Assembly (NCBI RefSeq): GCF_014643535.1
Contig: NZ_BMJQ01000005.1
Span: 62,001 to 126,000, forward strand
Length of the DNA stretch: 64,000 nucleotides
Reading direction: 5' to 3'
Origin: Aliidongia dinghuensis
GTDB taxonomy: Bacteria; Pseudomonadota; Alphaproteobacteria; ATCC43930; CGMCC-115725
Part shown: piece by piece, positions 46,495 to 53,133 of the stretch
Position numbering within the stretch: position 1 is the stretch's first letter
Layout of the letters: each line of letters opens with the position of its first letter
The notes under the pieces: model-generated
What the model was told of the DNA's origin: nothing
The model's input: only the letters and a program-made list of their open reading frames with translations
Databases searched by the model: none
Translations under genes and position numbers: made by a program

Positions 46495-46513
46495 TTGCCA
46501 TGTTATCATACAA
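46495..46513. promoter_or_regulatory. Candidate GntR operator between SMP-30 and gntR genes
   Basis: TTGCCATGTTATCATACAA shares its right half with the site before dctP and lies 41 bases before the GntR start, between two divergent genes. FCD regulators commonly bind such pairs of related sites and are released by the pathway substrate. Confidence 0.6.
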
Positions 46514-46554
46514 GATGAGGATCTCGTTCCGGCTGATGGAACAACGAGGACATA

Positions 46555-47292
46555 ATGACCAAGAGTCCACCGGCCTTCACCCCGTTGACCATGCCGCAGA
46601 GCCGCACGGCCCAACTGGTCGAGCAACTGGGCGGCGACATCCGGGCCGGCCGCTACAAGCCGGCGGAACGGCTGCCGACCGAGCAGGAACTGATGGCCCG
46701 CTTCGAGGTGAGCCGGACCGTCGTGCGCGAGGCGGTCGCGAGCCTCAAGGCCGAAGGGCTGGTCGTGACGCGCCAGGGCTCCGGCGCCTTCGTGGCGCAG
46801 AACCCGACCGGCAAGCCGTTCCGCATCGTGTCCGACGATTTGCGTTCGATCACCGAAATCCTGAACGTCCTGCAGCTGCGCCTGGCGGTCGAGGTCGAGG
46901 CAGCGGGTCTGGCGGCGACCGCGCGGACGGGTGTCATGCTCGAGGACATGAGCCGATGCCTCGATCGGATCGACGAAGCGGTCGAGGCCGGCAGCTTCGC
47001 GATCGAGGTCGACTATGAGTTCCACCTGGCGATCGCGCGCGCGACCGGCAATCCCTATTTCGAGCGCTTCATGCGCTTTCTCGGCACCGTACTGATCCCG
47101 CGCCAGACCGTGCGGGCCGGCATGGACGATCCACGCGCCCGGCGCGACTACCTGGCCCAGGTCCAGGCTGAGCACCGGGCGATCTTCGCCGCGATCGCTG
47201 TCGGCGATCCGGAGGCCGCCCGGCGTGCCGCCCGCGCCCATCTCGAAGCGAGCCGCGAGCGCTACCGGACCATGGTACGCGACGCGGTCTGA
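46555..47292 (+). CDS. GntR family regulator, FCD subfamily, of the TRAP locus
   Basis: The 245-residue protein has the winged helix (ERLPTEQELMARFEVSRTVV, about 40-59, then REAVASLKAEG) and an FCD domain with VDYEFHLAIARATGNPYF, the D-x-x-x-H metal motif. It is followed after 24 bases by the AroE-like gene on the same strand. The two related sites at 46495 and 45476 are its probable targets. Confidence 0.92.
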   Translation: MTKSPPAFTPLTMPQSRTAQLVEQLGGDIRAGRYKPAERLPTEQELMARFEVSRTVVREAVASLKAEGLVVTRQGSGAFVAQNPTGKPFRIVSDDLRSITEILNVLQLRLAVEVEAAGLAATARTGVMLEDMSRCLDRIDEAVEAGSFAIEVDYEFHLAIARATGNPYFERFMRFLGTVLIPRQTVRAGMDDPRARRDYLAQVQAEHRAIFAAIAVGDPEAARRAARAHLEASRERYRTMVRDAV

Positions 47293-47316
47293 TCACCAAC
47301 TTAGCGGAGTTAACAA

Positions 47317-48114
47317 TTGTCGGAGATCACCGGCCAGACCCGGCTTTACGCCATCATGGGCGAACCGGTCGCCCAGGTGCGCGCACCCATGGTGTTCAAC
47401 CGGCTGTTCGCCGAGGCCGGGCTCGATGCGCGCATGGTCGCGTTCCAGGTCGGCCCGGCCGATCTCGCGGCGGCGCTCGACGGTTTCCATCGCCTGGCCA
47501 ATCTCGACGGGCTGATCGTGACCGTGCCGCACAAGATCGCGATCCTGCCGCTCCTGGCGGAATTGGCCCCGATGGCGGCGCGCTCGGGTGCCGTCAACCT
47601 CATCAAGCGCCGGGCGGAAGGCGGCTGGATCGGCGAGATGGTCGACGGCCTGGGCTTCGCCGAGGGTCTGCGCACGGCCGGCCACGATGTCGCCGATCAG
47701 CATGTGCTGCTGGTCGGCGCCGGCGGCGCCGGGGCGGCGATCGCGTTTGCGCTGGCGGAGCACCGCTGCGGCGAGATCACGGTGTTCGACGTTGACCCGG
47801 CGCGGGCGGAAGCGCTCGTCGCCCGGCTCCGCACCGACGGCCGGCCGGCCCGCGTCGCAGCCTCGTCCGATCCGGCGGGCTTTCCGATCGCGATCAACGC
47901 GACGCCGCTCGGCATGCGGCCGGACGATCCGCTGCCGTTCGATGTGACGCGCGTCGATCCCGAGGCACTCGTTGCCGAAGTCATCATGAAGCCGCGCGAG
48001 ACGCGGCTTCTCACGCTCGCCCGGGCCCAGGGCAACCCGGTCGTGCTGGGCGAGCGCATGCTCGACTACCAGGCGCCGTTCGTGCTCGATTTCTTCGCCA
48101 TTCCGCGGCCGTAA
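47317..48114 (+). CDS. Shikimate dehydrogenase-like oxidoreductase (AroE paralogue)
   Basis: The 265-residue protein has the AroE layout: catalytic Lys73 in TVPHK, the NAD(P) loop VGAGGAGAAIAFALAEH and the C-terminal PRETRLLTLARAQGNPVVLG. Yet the substrate motif S-x-S near residue 20 is EPVAQVRAP and the usual N-T-D-G is M-V-D-G (Asp110 kept). It is thus not the housekeeping AroE and more likely acts on a related ring acid brought in by the TRAP importer. The TTG start has GGAG 7 bases upstream. Confidence 0.85.
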   Translation: MSEITGQTRLYAIMGEPVAQVRAPMVFNRLFAEAGLDARMVAFQVGPADLAAALDGFHRLANLDGLIVTVPHKIAILPLLAELAPMAARSGAVNLIKRRAEGGWIGEMVDGLGFAEGLRTAGHDVADQHVLLVGAGGAGAAIAFALAEHRCGEITVFDVDPARAEALVARLRTDGRPARVAASSDPAGFPIAINATPLGMRPDDPLPFDVTRVDPEALVAEVIMKPRETRLLTLARAQGNPVVLGERMLDYQAPFVLDFFAIPRP

Positions 48115-48119
48115 GTACG

Positions 48120-48141
48120 CTCTACCGCGCAAGCGGGAGAG
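48120..48141. terminator. Hairpin between convergent aroE-like and hisE genes
   Basis: CTCTACCGC and GCGGGAGAG (one mismatch) with a 4-base loop; a relative of the CTCTCCGCCC palindromes elsewhere in the window. Placed to end both transcripts. Confidence 0.5.
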
Positions 48142-48167
48142 GGTAAGGGGCCCAGGGCCGGCGCCGC

Positions 48168-48491
48168 TCAAACCGCCGGCGGCTTCGGCAGCTTTTCGGC
48201 GATGCCCATCATCCGCTCACGCCGCTCGAGCTCGGCCCAGATAACCGCGGGCTCGATGTCGAGATGGGCCCAGAGCACGGCCAGGTGATAGAGCAGGTCG
48301 CAGCTCTCCATGACGACGCCGTGGCGGTTGCCGAGGGCGGCGTCGATCGCCACCTCCACGGCCTCCTCGCCCAGCTTCTGGGCGATCTTGGGCGTGCCGG
48401 TCGCAAGCAGCTTGGCGGTCCGCGACGCGCCGGCGGCAGCCCCTTTGAGCGCGTGCACGGCGGCATAGAGCCGGTCGATCGGATCGCTCAT
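48168..48491 (-). CDS. hisE: Phosphoribosyl-ATP pyrophosphatase
   Basis: The 107-residue MazG-fold protein has KLGEEAVEVAIDAALGNRHG and ESCDLLYHLAVLW, the Mg-binding E-x-x-E/E-x-x-D pattern of HisE. It removes pyrophosphate from phosphoribosyl-ATP in histidine synthesis. Here it stands outside any his operon. The ATG at 48491 gives the usual length; the open frame reaches 25 codons further. Confidence 0.92.
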   Translation of the reverse strand: MSDPIDRLYAAVHALKGAAAGASRTAKLLATGTPKIAQKLGEEAVEVAIDAALGNRHGVVMESCDLLYHLAVLWAHLDIEPAVIWAELERRERMMGIAEKLPKPPAV

Positions 48492-48676
48492 CGCGAGGCC
48501 TCCAAGGGTCGAACTCGTCCTGGGGTTAGTAGGGTCGGAGCGGGCTCGCGTCGCAAGACGGATCAATCAAGCGATTGGTCTAGCGATCCGGCAGGCGAGT
48601 GCCACGCGGCTGGTAAAAGCGACATCGGATTCGTGCTAGACAGATGGGCGCATCTCCGATCCTCAAGGCCTCCGCC

Positions 48677-49825
48677 ATGCCTGCCGCCCTGCCGTCCGAT
48701 CCGTCCTTCGACCTCGCCATCGTCGGCGCCGGCATCATCGGCCTCGGCCATGCACTGGCGGCAGCCCGGCGCGGCCTCAGGGTCGTCGTCATCGACCGCG
48801 ATGCCCAGGCGAACGGCGCCTCGGTGCGCAATTTCGGCTTCATCACCGTGACCGGCCAGCAGGCGGGCGCCATGTGGCAGCGGGCACGCCGGGCGCGCGA
48901 CGTGTGGGACGAGATCGTCGGCCCCGCCGGCATCCCCGTCATTCATCGCGGCACGGCACTCATCGCGCGCAGCGACGAGGCATTGGCCGTTGCGCGCGAG
49001 TTCGCCCAGGGCGAGATGGGCGAGGGCTGCGCGCTGCTGCCGCCGTCCGCCCTCGACGACAAGCTGCCGGTCGCCCGCCGCGACGGCGTCCGGGGCTTCC
49101 TCTGGAGTCCGCACGAGCTCCGCGTCGAGCCGCGCACGGCGGTGCCGGCGATCGCACGCTGGCTCGAGACGGCGCACGGCGTCACCTTCCTGCGCAATGC
49201 CGCGGTCCACGGGGTGGCGCCGCCGGCGATCGAGACCAGCCGCGGCACCGTGCGCGCTGCCCGCGCCGTCGTCTGCCCCGGCCCCGATCTCGTGACCTTG
49301 TTCCCGGAGACGATCGCTAAGTACCGACCGACGCTCTGCAAGCTGCACATGCTGCGCCTGGCGCCGCAGGGGCCGGGCTGGCGGCTCGGCGCCTCGGTCA
49401 TGATGGACCTGAGCTTCGGCCGTTATCTGGGCTTCGACGGTTGCCCCAGTGTCGCGGCACTGCGTGCGCGGATCGCCGAGCGCGAGCCCGAGACGCTGGC
49501 GAACGGCATCCATCTGATCGTGGTCGAGAGCGCCGACGGCTCGCTCGTGGTCGGCGATTCGCACCACTACGCGGCAACGCCCGATCCGTTCGCGCCGACC
49601 CACGTCGACGAGCTGATCGTGCGCCATGCCCGGGAAACGCTGGCCCTAGCCTCCGATCAGGTGATCGAGCGCTGGACCGGCGTCTATCCGTCGGCGGACA
49701 ACGACACGCCGGCCTTCTTCGACACGCCGGCGCCGGACGTGCGCGTCGCCATGGTGACCTGCGGCGCCGGCATGAGCACGGGCTTCGCCTTCGCCGAGGA
49801 AGTGATCGCCGATCTCTGCGGTTGA
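48677..49825 (+). CDS. FAD-dependent oxidoreductase of the phosphonate locus (TIGR03364-like)
   Basis: The 382-residue DAO-type flavoprotein has the FAD motif DLAIVGAGIIGLGHALAAAR, ASVRNFGFITVTGQQ, and a C-terminal VTCGAGMSTGFAFAEEVI. It matches the group found beside phosphonatases (TIGR03364 type), proposed to oxidise 2-aminoethylphosphonate or its N-methyl form to phosphonoacetaldehyde. PhnX, the next enzyme, lies nearby and no PhnW transaminase is seen, so it probably fills that step. The start at 48677 has AAGG 8 bases ahead; an ATG 33 bases earlier is possible. Confidence 0.82.
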   Translation: MPAALPSDPSFDLAIVGAGIIGLGHALAAARRGLRVVVIDRDAQANGASVRNFGFITVTGQQAGAMWQRARRARDVWDEIVGPAGIPVIHRGTALIARSDEALAVAREFAQGEMGEGCALLPPSALDDKLPVARRDGVRGFLWSPHELRVEPRTAVPAIARWLETAHGVTFLRNAAVHGVAPPAIETSRGTVRAARAVVCPGPDLVTLFPETIAKYRPTLCKLHMLRLAPQGPGWRLGASVMMDLSFGRYLGFDGCPSVAALRARIAEREPETLANGIHLIVVESADGSLVVGDSHHYAATPDPFAPTHVDELIVRHARETLALASDQVIERWTGVYPSADNDTPAFFDTPAPDVRVAMVTCGAGMSTGFAFAEEVIADLCG

Positions 49826-49928
49826 GCCCTTAGGGTTGAATACGGTGCGAGACCTCTTGGCGGCGGCCGGGCAGCGCGCTAGGGAATGAGCAGTCGTTCC
49901 CAAGCGGATCCGGCATGAATCTCCCATC

Positions 49929-50633
49929 ATGAACCTCGACGACGCGTTCTTTCGCCTGCTGGTGGCGCTGCTGTGCGGCGGGCTCATCGGTTTCGAGCGG
50001 CAATGGCGCCAGAAGATGGCGGGCCTGCGCACCAACGTGCTGGTCTCGATCGGGGCGTCCGCCTTCGTGATGTTCGCCTATCGGCTGACGCCGATGGGCG
50101 ACGCGACGCGCATGGCCGGCCAGGTCGTGACCGGCATCGGCTTCCTTGGCGCCGGCGTGATCATGCACGAGGGCATCACCGTCCACGGCCTCAACACGGC
50201 CGCGACCCTCTGGTGCTCGGCGGCCGTCGGCATGTTCGCCGGCGGCGGCATGATGGTCGAATCGGTGGTCTTCGCCGTGTTCGTCACCGTCACCAACCTG
50301 ATCATGCGGCCGCTGGTCGGCGTCATCAACCGCTACACCGGCCCAGGCTGGGAGGTCGAGCAGCGCTACGTCATCAAGGTGGTGGCGGCCAAGGCGGACG
50401 AGGCGCGGCTCCGGGCCGGCCTGATCGATGCGCTGGGCCAGGGCCACCTGGGCCTGCAGCAGGTGAAGAGCACGGCACTCGATACGGGCGAGATCGAGAT
50501 CGCGGCGACCGTGATCGCGCCGCACCGCGAGGATGCCAAGATGGAGGCGATCGTGAGCCGCGCCAGCCTCGAGCCCTCGGTCAGCGCCGCCAAATGGCAG
50601 GTGGCACCGAACGACCGTGGCCTATCGGATTAA
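49929..50633 (+). CDS. MgtC/SapB family membrane protein
   Basis: The 234-residue protein has an MgtC domain of about 4-5 membrane segments with LLCGGLIGFERQWRQKMAGL and GIGFLGAGVIMHEGITVHGL, both family hallmarks, followed by a soluble ACT-like C-terminal part (about 140-225). MgtC proteins are linked with magnesium limitation and modulation of ATP synthase or phosphate uptake. A link to phosphonate use is possible but not shown. Confidence 0.92.
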   Translation: MNLDDAFFRLLVALLCGGLIGFERQWRQKMAGLRTNVLVSIGASAFVMFAYRLTPMGDATRMAGQVVTGIGFLGAGVIMHEGITVHGLNTAATLWCSAAVGMFAGGGMMVESVVFAVFVTVTNLIMRPLVGVINRYTGPGWEVEQRYVIKVVAAKADEARLRAGLIDALGQGHLGLQQVKSTALDTGEIEIAATVIAPHREDAKMEAIVSRASLEPSVSAAKWQVAPNDRGLSD

Positions 50634-50643
50634 GGGGGCCTGA

Positions 50644-51462
50644 TTAGGGCTGCTCGCCGCGCGTCATGCGGCCCTCGATCATGTCGAGCACCGGCAGAAG
50701 GTCGGCGACGCTGTCGATCACGTAATGGGCACCGCCATGGGCAAGCTCGCGCGCGGCCGCGGCCCGGCGCCGGGCGAATTCCTCAGGCGGCAGGGCTGCG
50801 ACCTCGGCCGCCGACAGGCCCAGGGCATTGCCGCTGACCGAGAGCCCGACCGTCCAGGTGCCAGCGTTCAGGCCCTCCTCGATGCCGGGCAGCGTGTCGT
50901 CGACCTTGACCACGGCGGCCGGCGACCAGATGCCGAGCTCGGCGAAGCAGCGATACATCATAAGCGGGCTCGGCCGGCCCTCCTTGAGGTCGCCGGCGCA
51001 AACCATGTTGTCCGGCACATAGCCGGCCGTGGCCGCGAGCGGCGCCAGCACGTCCATGATCGGCCGGTTGTAGCCGGTCGTGGAGCCGATCTTGAGCCCG
51101 CGCGCCCGGAGTGCTGCGACGGTCTCGATCGCCCCCGGAATGATGTCGGCGAATTGCGGTACGACCTCGACGTTCATGGGCGTGAACACTTCGTAGATCC
51201 GGTCGACATCGGCATCCGTGAAGTCGCGCCCATGCGCCTGGCGCCAGCGCTCGGCCACGGCGGGCTGCTGGCCGACCGCCTGGATATGATGCCATTTCGG
51301 CAGGCCCATCGGTGCTCTGGCTTCGGCGACCGAGATCTCGACGCCGAAGCGCTTGAACACCTCGACGAACACGCCCATCGGCGCCCGGCTGCCATAGTCG
51401 ACGATCGTGCCGGCCCAGTCGAACACCACCGCCTCGATCTTGCCGCTGTAGGATCGCGCCAT
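50644..51462 (-). CDS. phnX: Phosphonoacetaldehyde hydrolase (phosphonatase)
   Basis: The 272-residue HAD enzyme has the nucleophile Asp15 in VFDWAGTIVDYG and the Schiff-base Lys56 in PMGLPKWHHI, the two residues that define PhnX. STTGYNR and VKVDDTLPGIEEG give HAD motifs 2 and 4. It cleaves phosphonoacetaldehyde to acetaldehyde and phosphate. AAAGGAG lies 7 bases before the ATG at 51462. It is the last gene on the strand that also carries the RiPP precursor and P450-A, 88 bases after the latter. Confidence 0.95.
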   Translation of the reverse strand: MARSYSGKIEAVVFDWAGTIVDYGSRAPMGVFVEVFKRFGVEISVAEARAPMGLPKWHHIQAVGQQPAVAERWRQAHGRDFTDADVDRIYEVFTPMNVEVVPQFADIIPGAIETVAALRARGLKIGSTTGYNRPIMDVLAPLAATAGYVPDNMVCAGDLKEGRPSPLMMYRCFAELGIWSPAAVVKVDDTLPGIEEGLNAGTWTVGLSVSGNALGLSAAEVAALPPEEFARRRAAAARELAHGGAHYVIDSVADLLPVLDMIEGRMTRGEQP

Positions 51463-51550
51463 GGTCCGGCTCCTTTCGGGCCGAGGCGGCCCTTCGCGCC
51501 CGACCCATACCACATCCGCCATGCCGGCGGTATTCGCCGGATGCGCTCGG

Positions 51551-52765
51551 CTAGGCCCGCCGGGTTATCGCGCCGCGGAAGTTCTCCGGAATGGCGACAG
51601 CGCCGAACGCCATCACGGCGCGATCCGGCGCGGCCGGATCGACGCGGTAGCGGGTGTTGATCAGGTGGCAGAACAGGATGAGCTGGGACAGGCCCAAATT
51701 CGCGCCGATGCAGCCGCGCGGGGCCCAGCCGAACGGCACGTAGCCTGCTGCGGCCGCCTCGTCCGAGGCAAGCCAGCGGTCCGGATCGAAGCGCTCGGGA
51801 TCCTGCCAGATCGTCGGGTCGTGATGAATGAGATAGGGGCTGAGCAGATAGGACTGGCCGAGATCGAGCACCGCCTCGCCGTACGAGAATTTCGTGCGGA
51901 CCGGCCGCGTCATCAGCAGCGGCGGGCTCCACATCCGCAGGCATTCCTTGACGAAGCGGTAGGTCAGCGGCGCCGCCCGGCTGGGCGAGGCCCAGAGCTG
52001 CGCCAGCTCGACCGCCTGCAGTTCCTGGCCGATCCGCGCCGACCAATCGGGGCGCCGCAGCAGCTCGAACAGCAGGCAGGCGGCGACCGACCCAGGCGGG
52101 CCGGCGATCGCCGTCAGCACGGTGGTGACGGCGTCGACCGCCCGGTCGATGCCCAATGCCGGCAGCAGGTCGACGACGGCATCGGCCAGATCCGACTGCC
52201 GCGCCGCGCGCTTCATCGCCCGGGCGCGCAGCTCGCGGCGGATCGCCGAGCCGGCGACGATCTGGATCCAGGCTTCGCGCAGGCGGCCGGCGAGCGACTG
52301 GTCGGTCGGCTTGGCGGCAAGCAGCTTGACGAGCTTCATCCGCTGGTCGCGGAGCACCGCGCGGCGATCGGCGGGGCGAAGGCCGGCCGTGACGGTCGGA
52401 ATGAGCGACTGAGAGAAGATTTCCTGCGCCGCCCAGGTCAGATCGATGGTCCGTCCAGACCGCTCGTCGATCAGGCGGGCCATCTCGTCGTAGAGCGCGG
52501 CGAGACCGTCGGCGCCGGCCAGGTGCCGCATCCGGCCAAGAAACGCGGCCCTCACGCTGTCCCAGGAAACCGGGGTTCCGGATCGGCGTCGCACAACGTC
52601 CGACAGCTTGTCCGGCAACATGCGGTTCGCGAAATTCTTGGCGTTTACTTCGACGACCGCCTGCGGATCGAACACCCCGAACTTGTCGGGCGCGACCCAG
52701 AACGTACGGCCCTCCGTGCCGATCCTCGCCCTTAGCTGCTCGATGATATGGGCTTCTTCCGCCAT
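51551..52765 (-). CDS. Cytochrome P450 (P450-A), probable peptide-crosslinking enzyme
   Basis: The 404-residue protein has the P450 K-helix E-x-x-R (Glu274-Arg277 in KECLRMWSP), the PERF-like RFDPDRW and the haem loop PFGWAPRGCIG with Cys352 as iron ligand. The usual loop glycine is Ala348. In the I-helix the acid-alcohol pair that activates oxygen is missing (AGPPGS at 221-226). It starts 68 bases after the 29-codon precursor gene on the same strand. Context and atypical I-helix favour oxidative crosslinking of that peptide. Ferredoxin and reductase partners are not encoded here. Confidence 0.85.
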   Translation of the reverse strand: MAEEAHIIEQLRARIGTEGRTFWVAPDKFGVFDPQAVVEVNAKNFANRMLPDKLSDVVRRRSGTPVSWDSVRAAFLGRMRHLAGADGLAALYDEMARLIDERSGRTIDLTWAAQEIFSQSLIPTVTAGLRPADRRAVLRDQRMKLVKLLAAKPTDQSLAGRLREAWIQIVAGSAIRRELRARAMKRAARQSDLADAVVDLLPALGIDRAVDAVTTVLTAIAGPPGSVAACLLFELLRRPDWSARIGQELQAVELAQLWASPSRAAPLTYRFVKECLRMWSPPLLMTRPVRTKFSYGEAVLDLGQSYLLSPYLIHHDPTIWQDPERFDPDRWLASDEAAAAGYVPFGWAPRGCIGANLGLSQLILFCHLINTRYRVDPAAPDRAVMAFGAVAIPENFRGAITRRA

Positions 52766-52797
52766 TCTTCCGCGATGACCTGGAGGGTCAGCGACGA

Positions 52798-52820
52798 GGC
52801 GGGCGTACTGGCCGCCCGCC
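52798..52820 (-). promoter_or_regulatory. Hairpin between precursor peptide and P450-A
   Basis: Perfect 7-base GC arms GGCGGGC (52798-52804) and GCCCGCC (52814-52820) with a 9-base loop lie 13 bases past the precursor stop. Without a U-tract it is more likely a partial terminator or RNA-stabilising hairpin that lets precursor mRNA exceed enzyme mRNA. Confidence 0.5.
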
Positions 52821-52833
52821 CCGCCTTTGGCAA

Positions 52834-52923
52834 TCAGAGGTTGGAGTATTGGTACCAGTGATAGGGCTCATCGGTCGTACGGACAGCCAGAGCAGCCTTG
52901 ATCGCGCGATAGAGCTTCGTCAT
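52834..52923 (-). CDS. RiPP precursor peptide candidate, 29 residues with aromatic C-terminus
   Basis: The gene begins with ATG 6 bases after AGGGAGG and ends TGA. The first 20 residues form a basic, helix-prone leader (it starts MTKLYRAIKAALAVR and passes through TTDEP). The last nine are YHWYQYSNL, with three Tyr, one Trp and one His. Short precursors with C-terminal aromatic cores next to P450 genes are the pattern of P450-modified RiPPs such as cittilins and atropopeptides. Both flanking genes are P450s. No protease or exporter gene is close. Too short for most gene finders; the assignment is strong by context but not proven. Confidence 0.75.
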   Translation of the reverse strand: MTKLYRAIKAALAVRTTDEPYHWYQYSNL

Positions 52924-53100
52924 CTGTACCTCCCTATGGTGGTGCGAAAACTCGATCACAACCACGAGACTCGTCGCAACCATAAAATTTAAGAAAAATT
53001 ACTTTTCTTGTATTGATTTAACACCCTTGCGTTGTATGGAGGTTCCGATACGTCGGCCCCGATGCATGAGGCGCTGAGGCCCAAGAGGAAGGAGCTCGCC
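52924..53100. promoter_or_regulatory. AT-rich bidirectional promoter region of the P450/RiPP cassette
   Basis: This gap separates the divergent precursor and P450-B genes. Positions about 52980-53024 are strikingly AT-rich for this window (runs such as AAAATTTAAGAAAAATTAC). A small palindrome ACGAGACTCGT lies at 52964-52974. I cannot assign -35/-10 boxes with confidence. Confidence 0.45.
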
Positions 53101-53133
53101 ATGCGCCCAAGGGGCCTGCCTTGTCCGGTGTAG
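53101..53133 (+). other. Short frame with strong ribosome site overlapping the P450-B start
   Basis: AGGAAGGAG stands 6 bases before an ATG that opens a 10-codon frame (MRPRGLPCPV) ending at 53133. P450-B begins with TTG at 53121 in another frame, inside it. Either a coupled leader peptide or a frameshift that separated the true P450-B start from its ribosome site; the sequence alone cannot decide. Confidence 0.35.
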
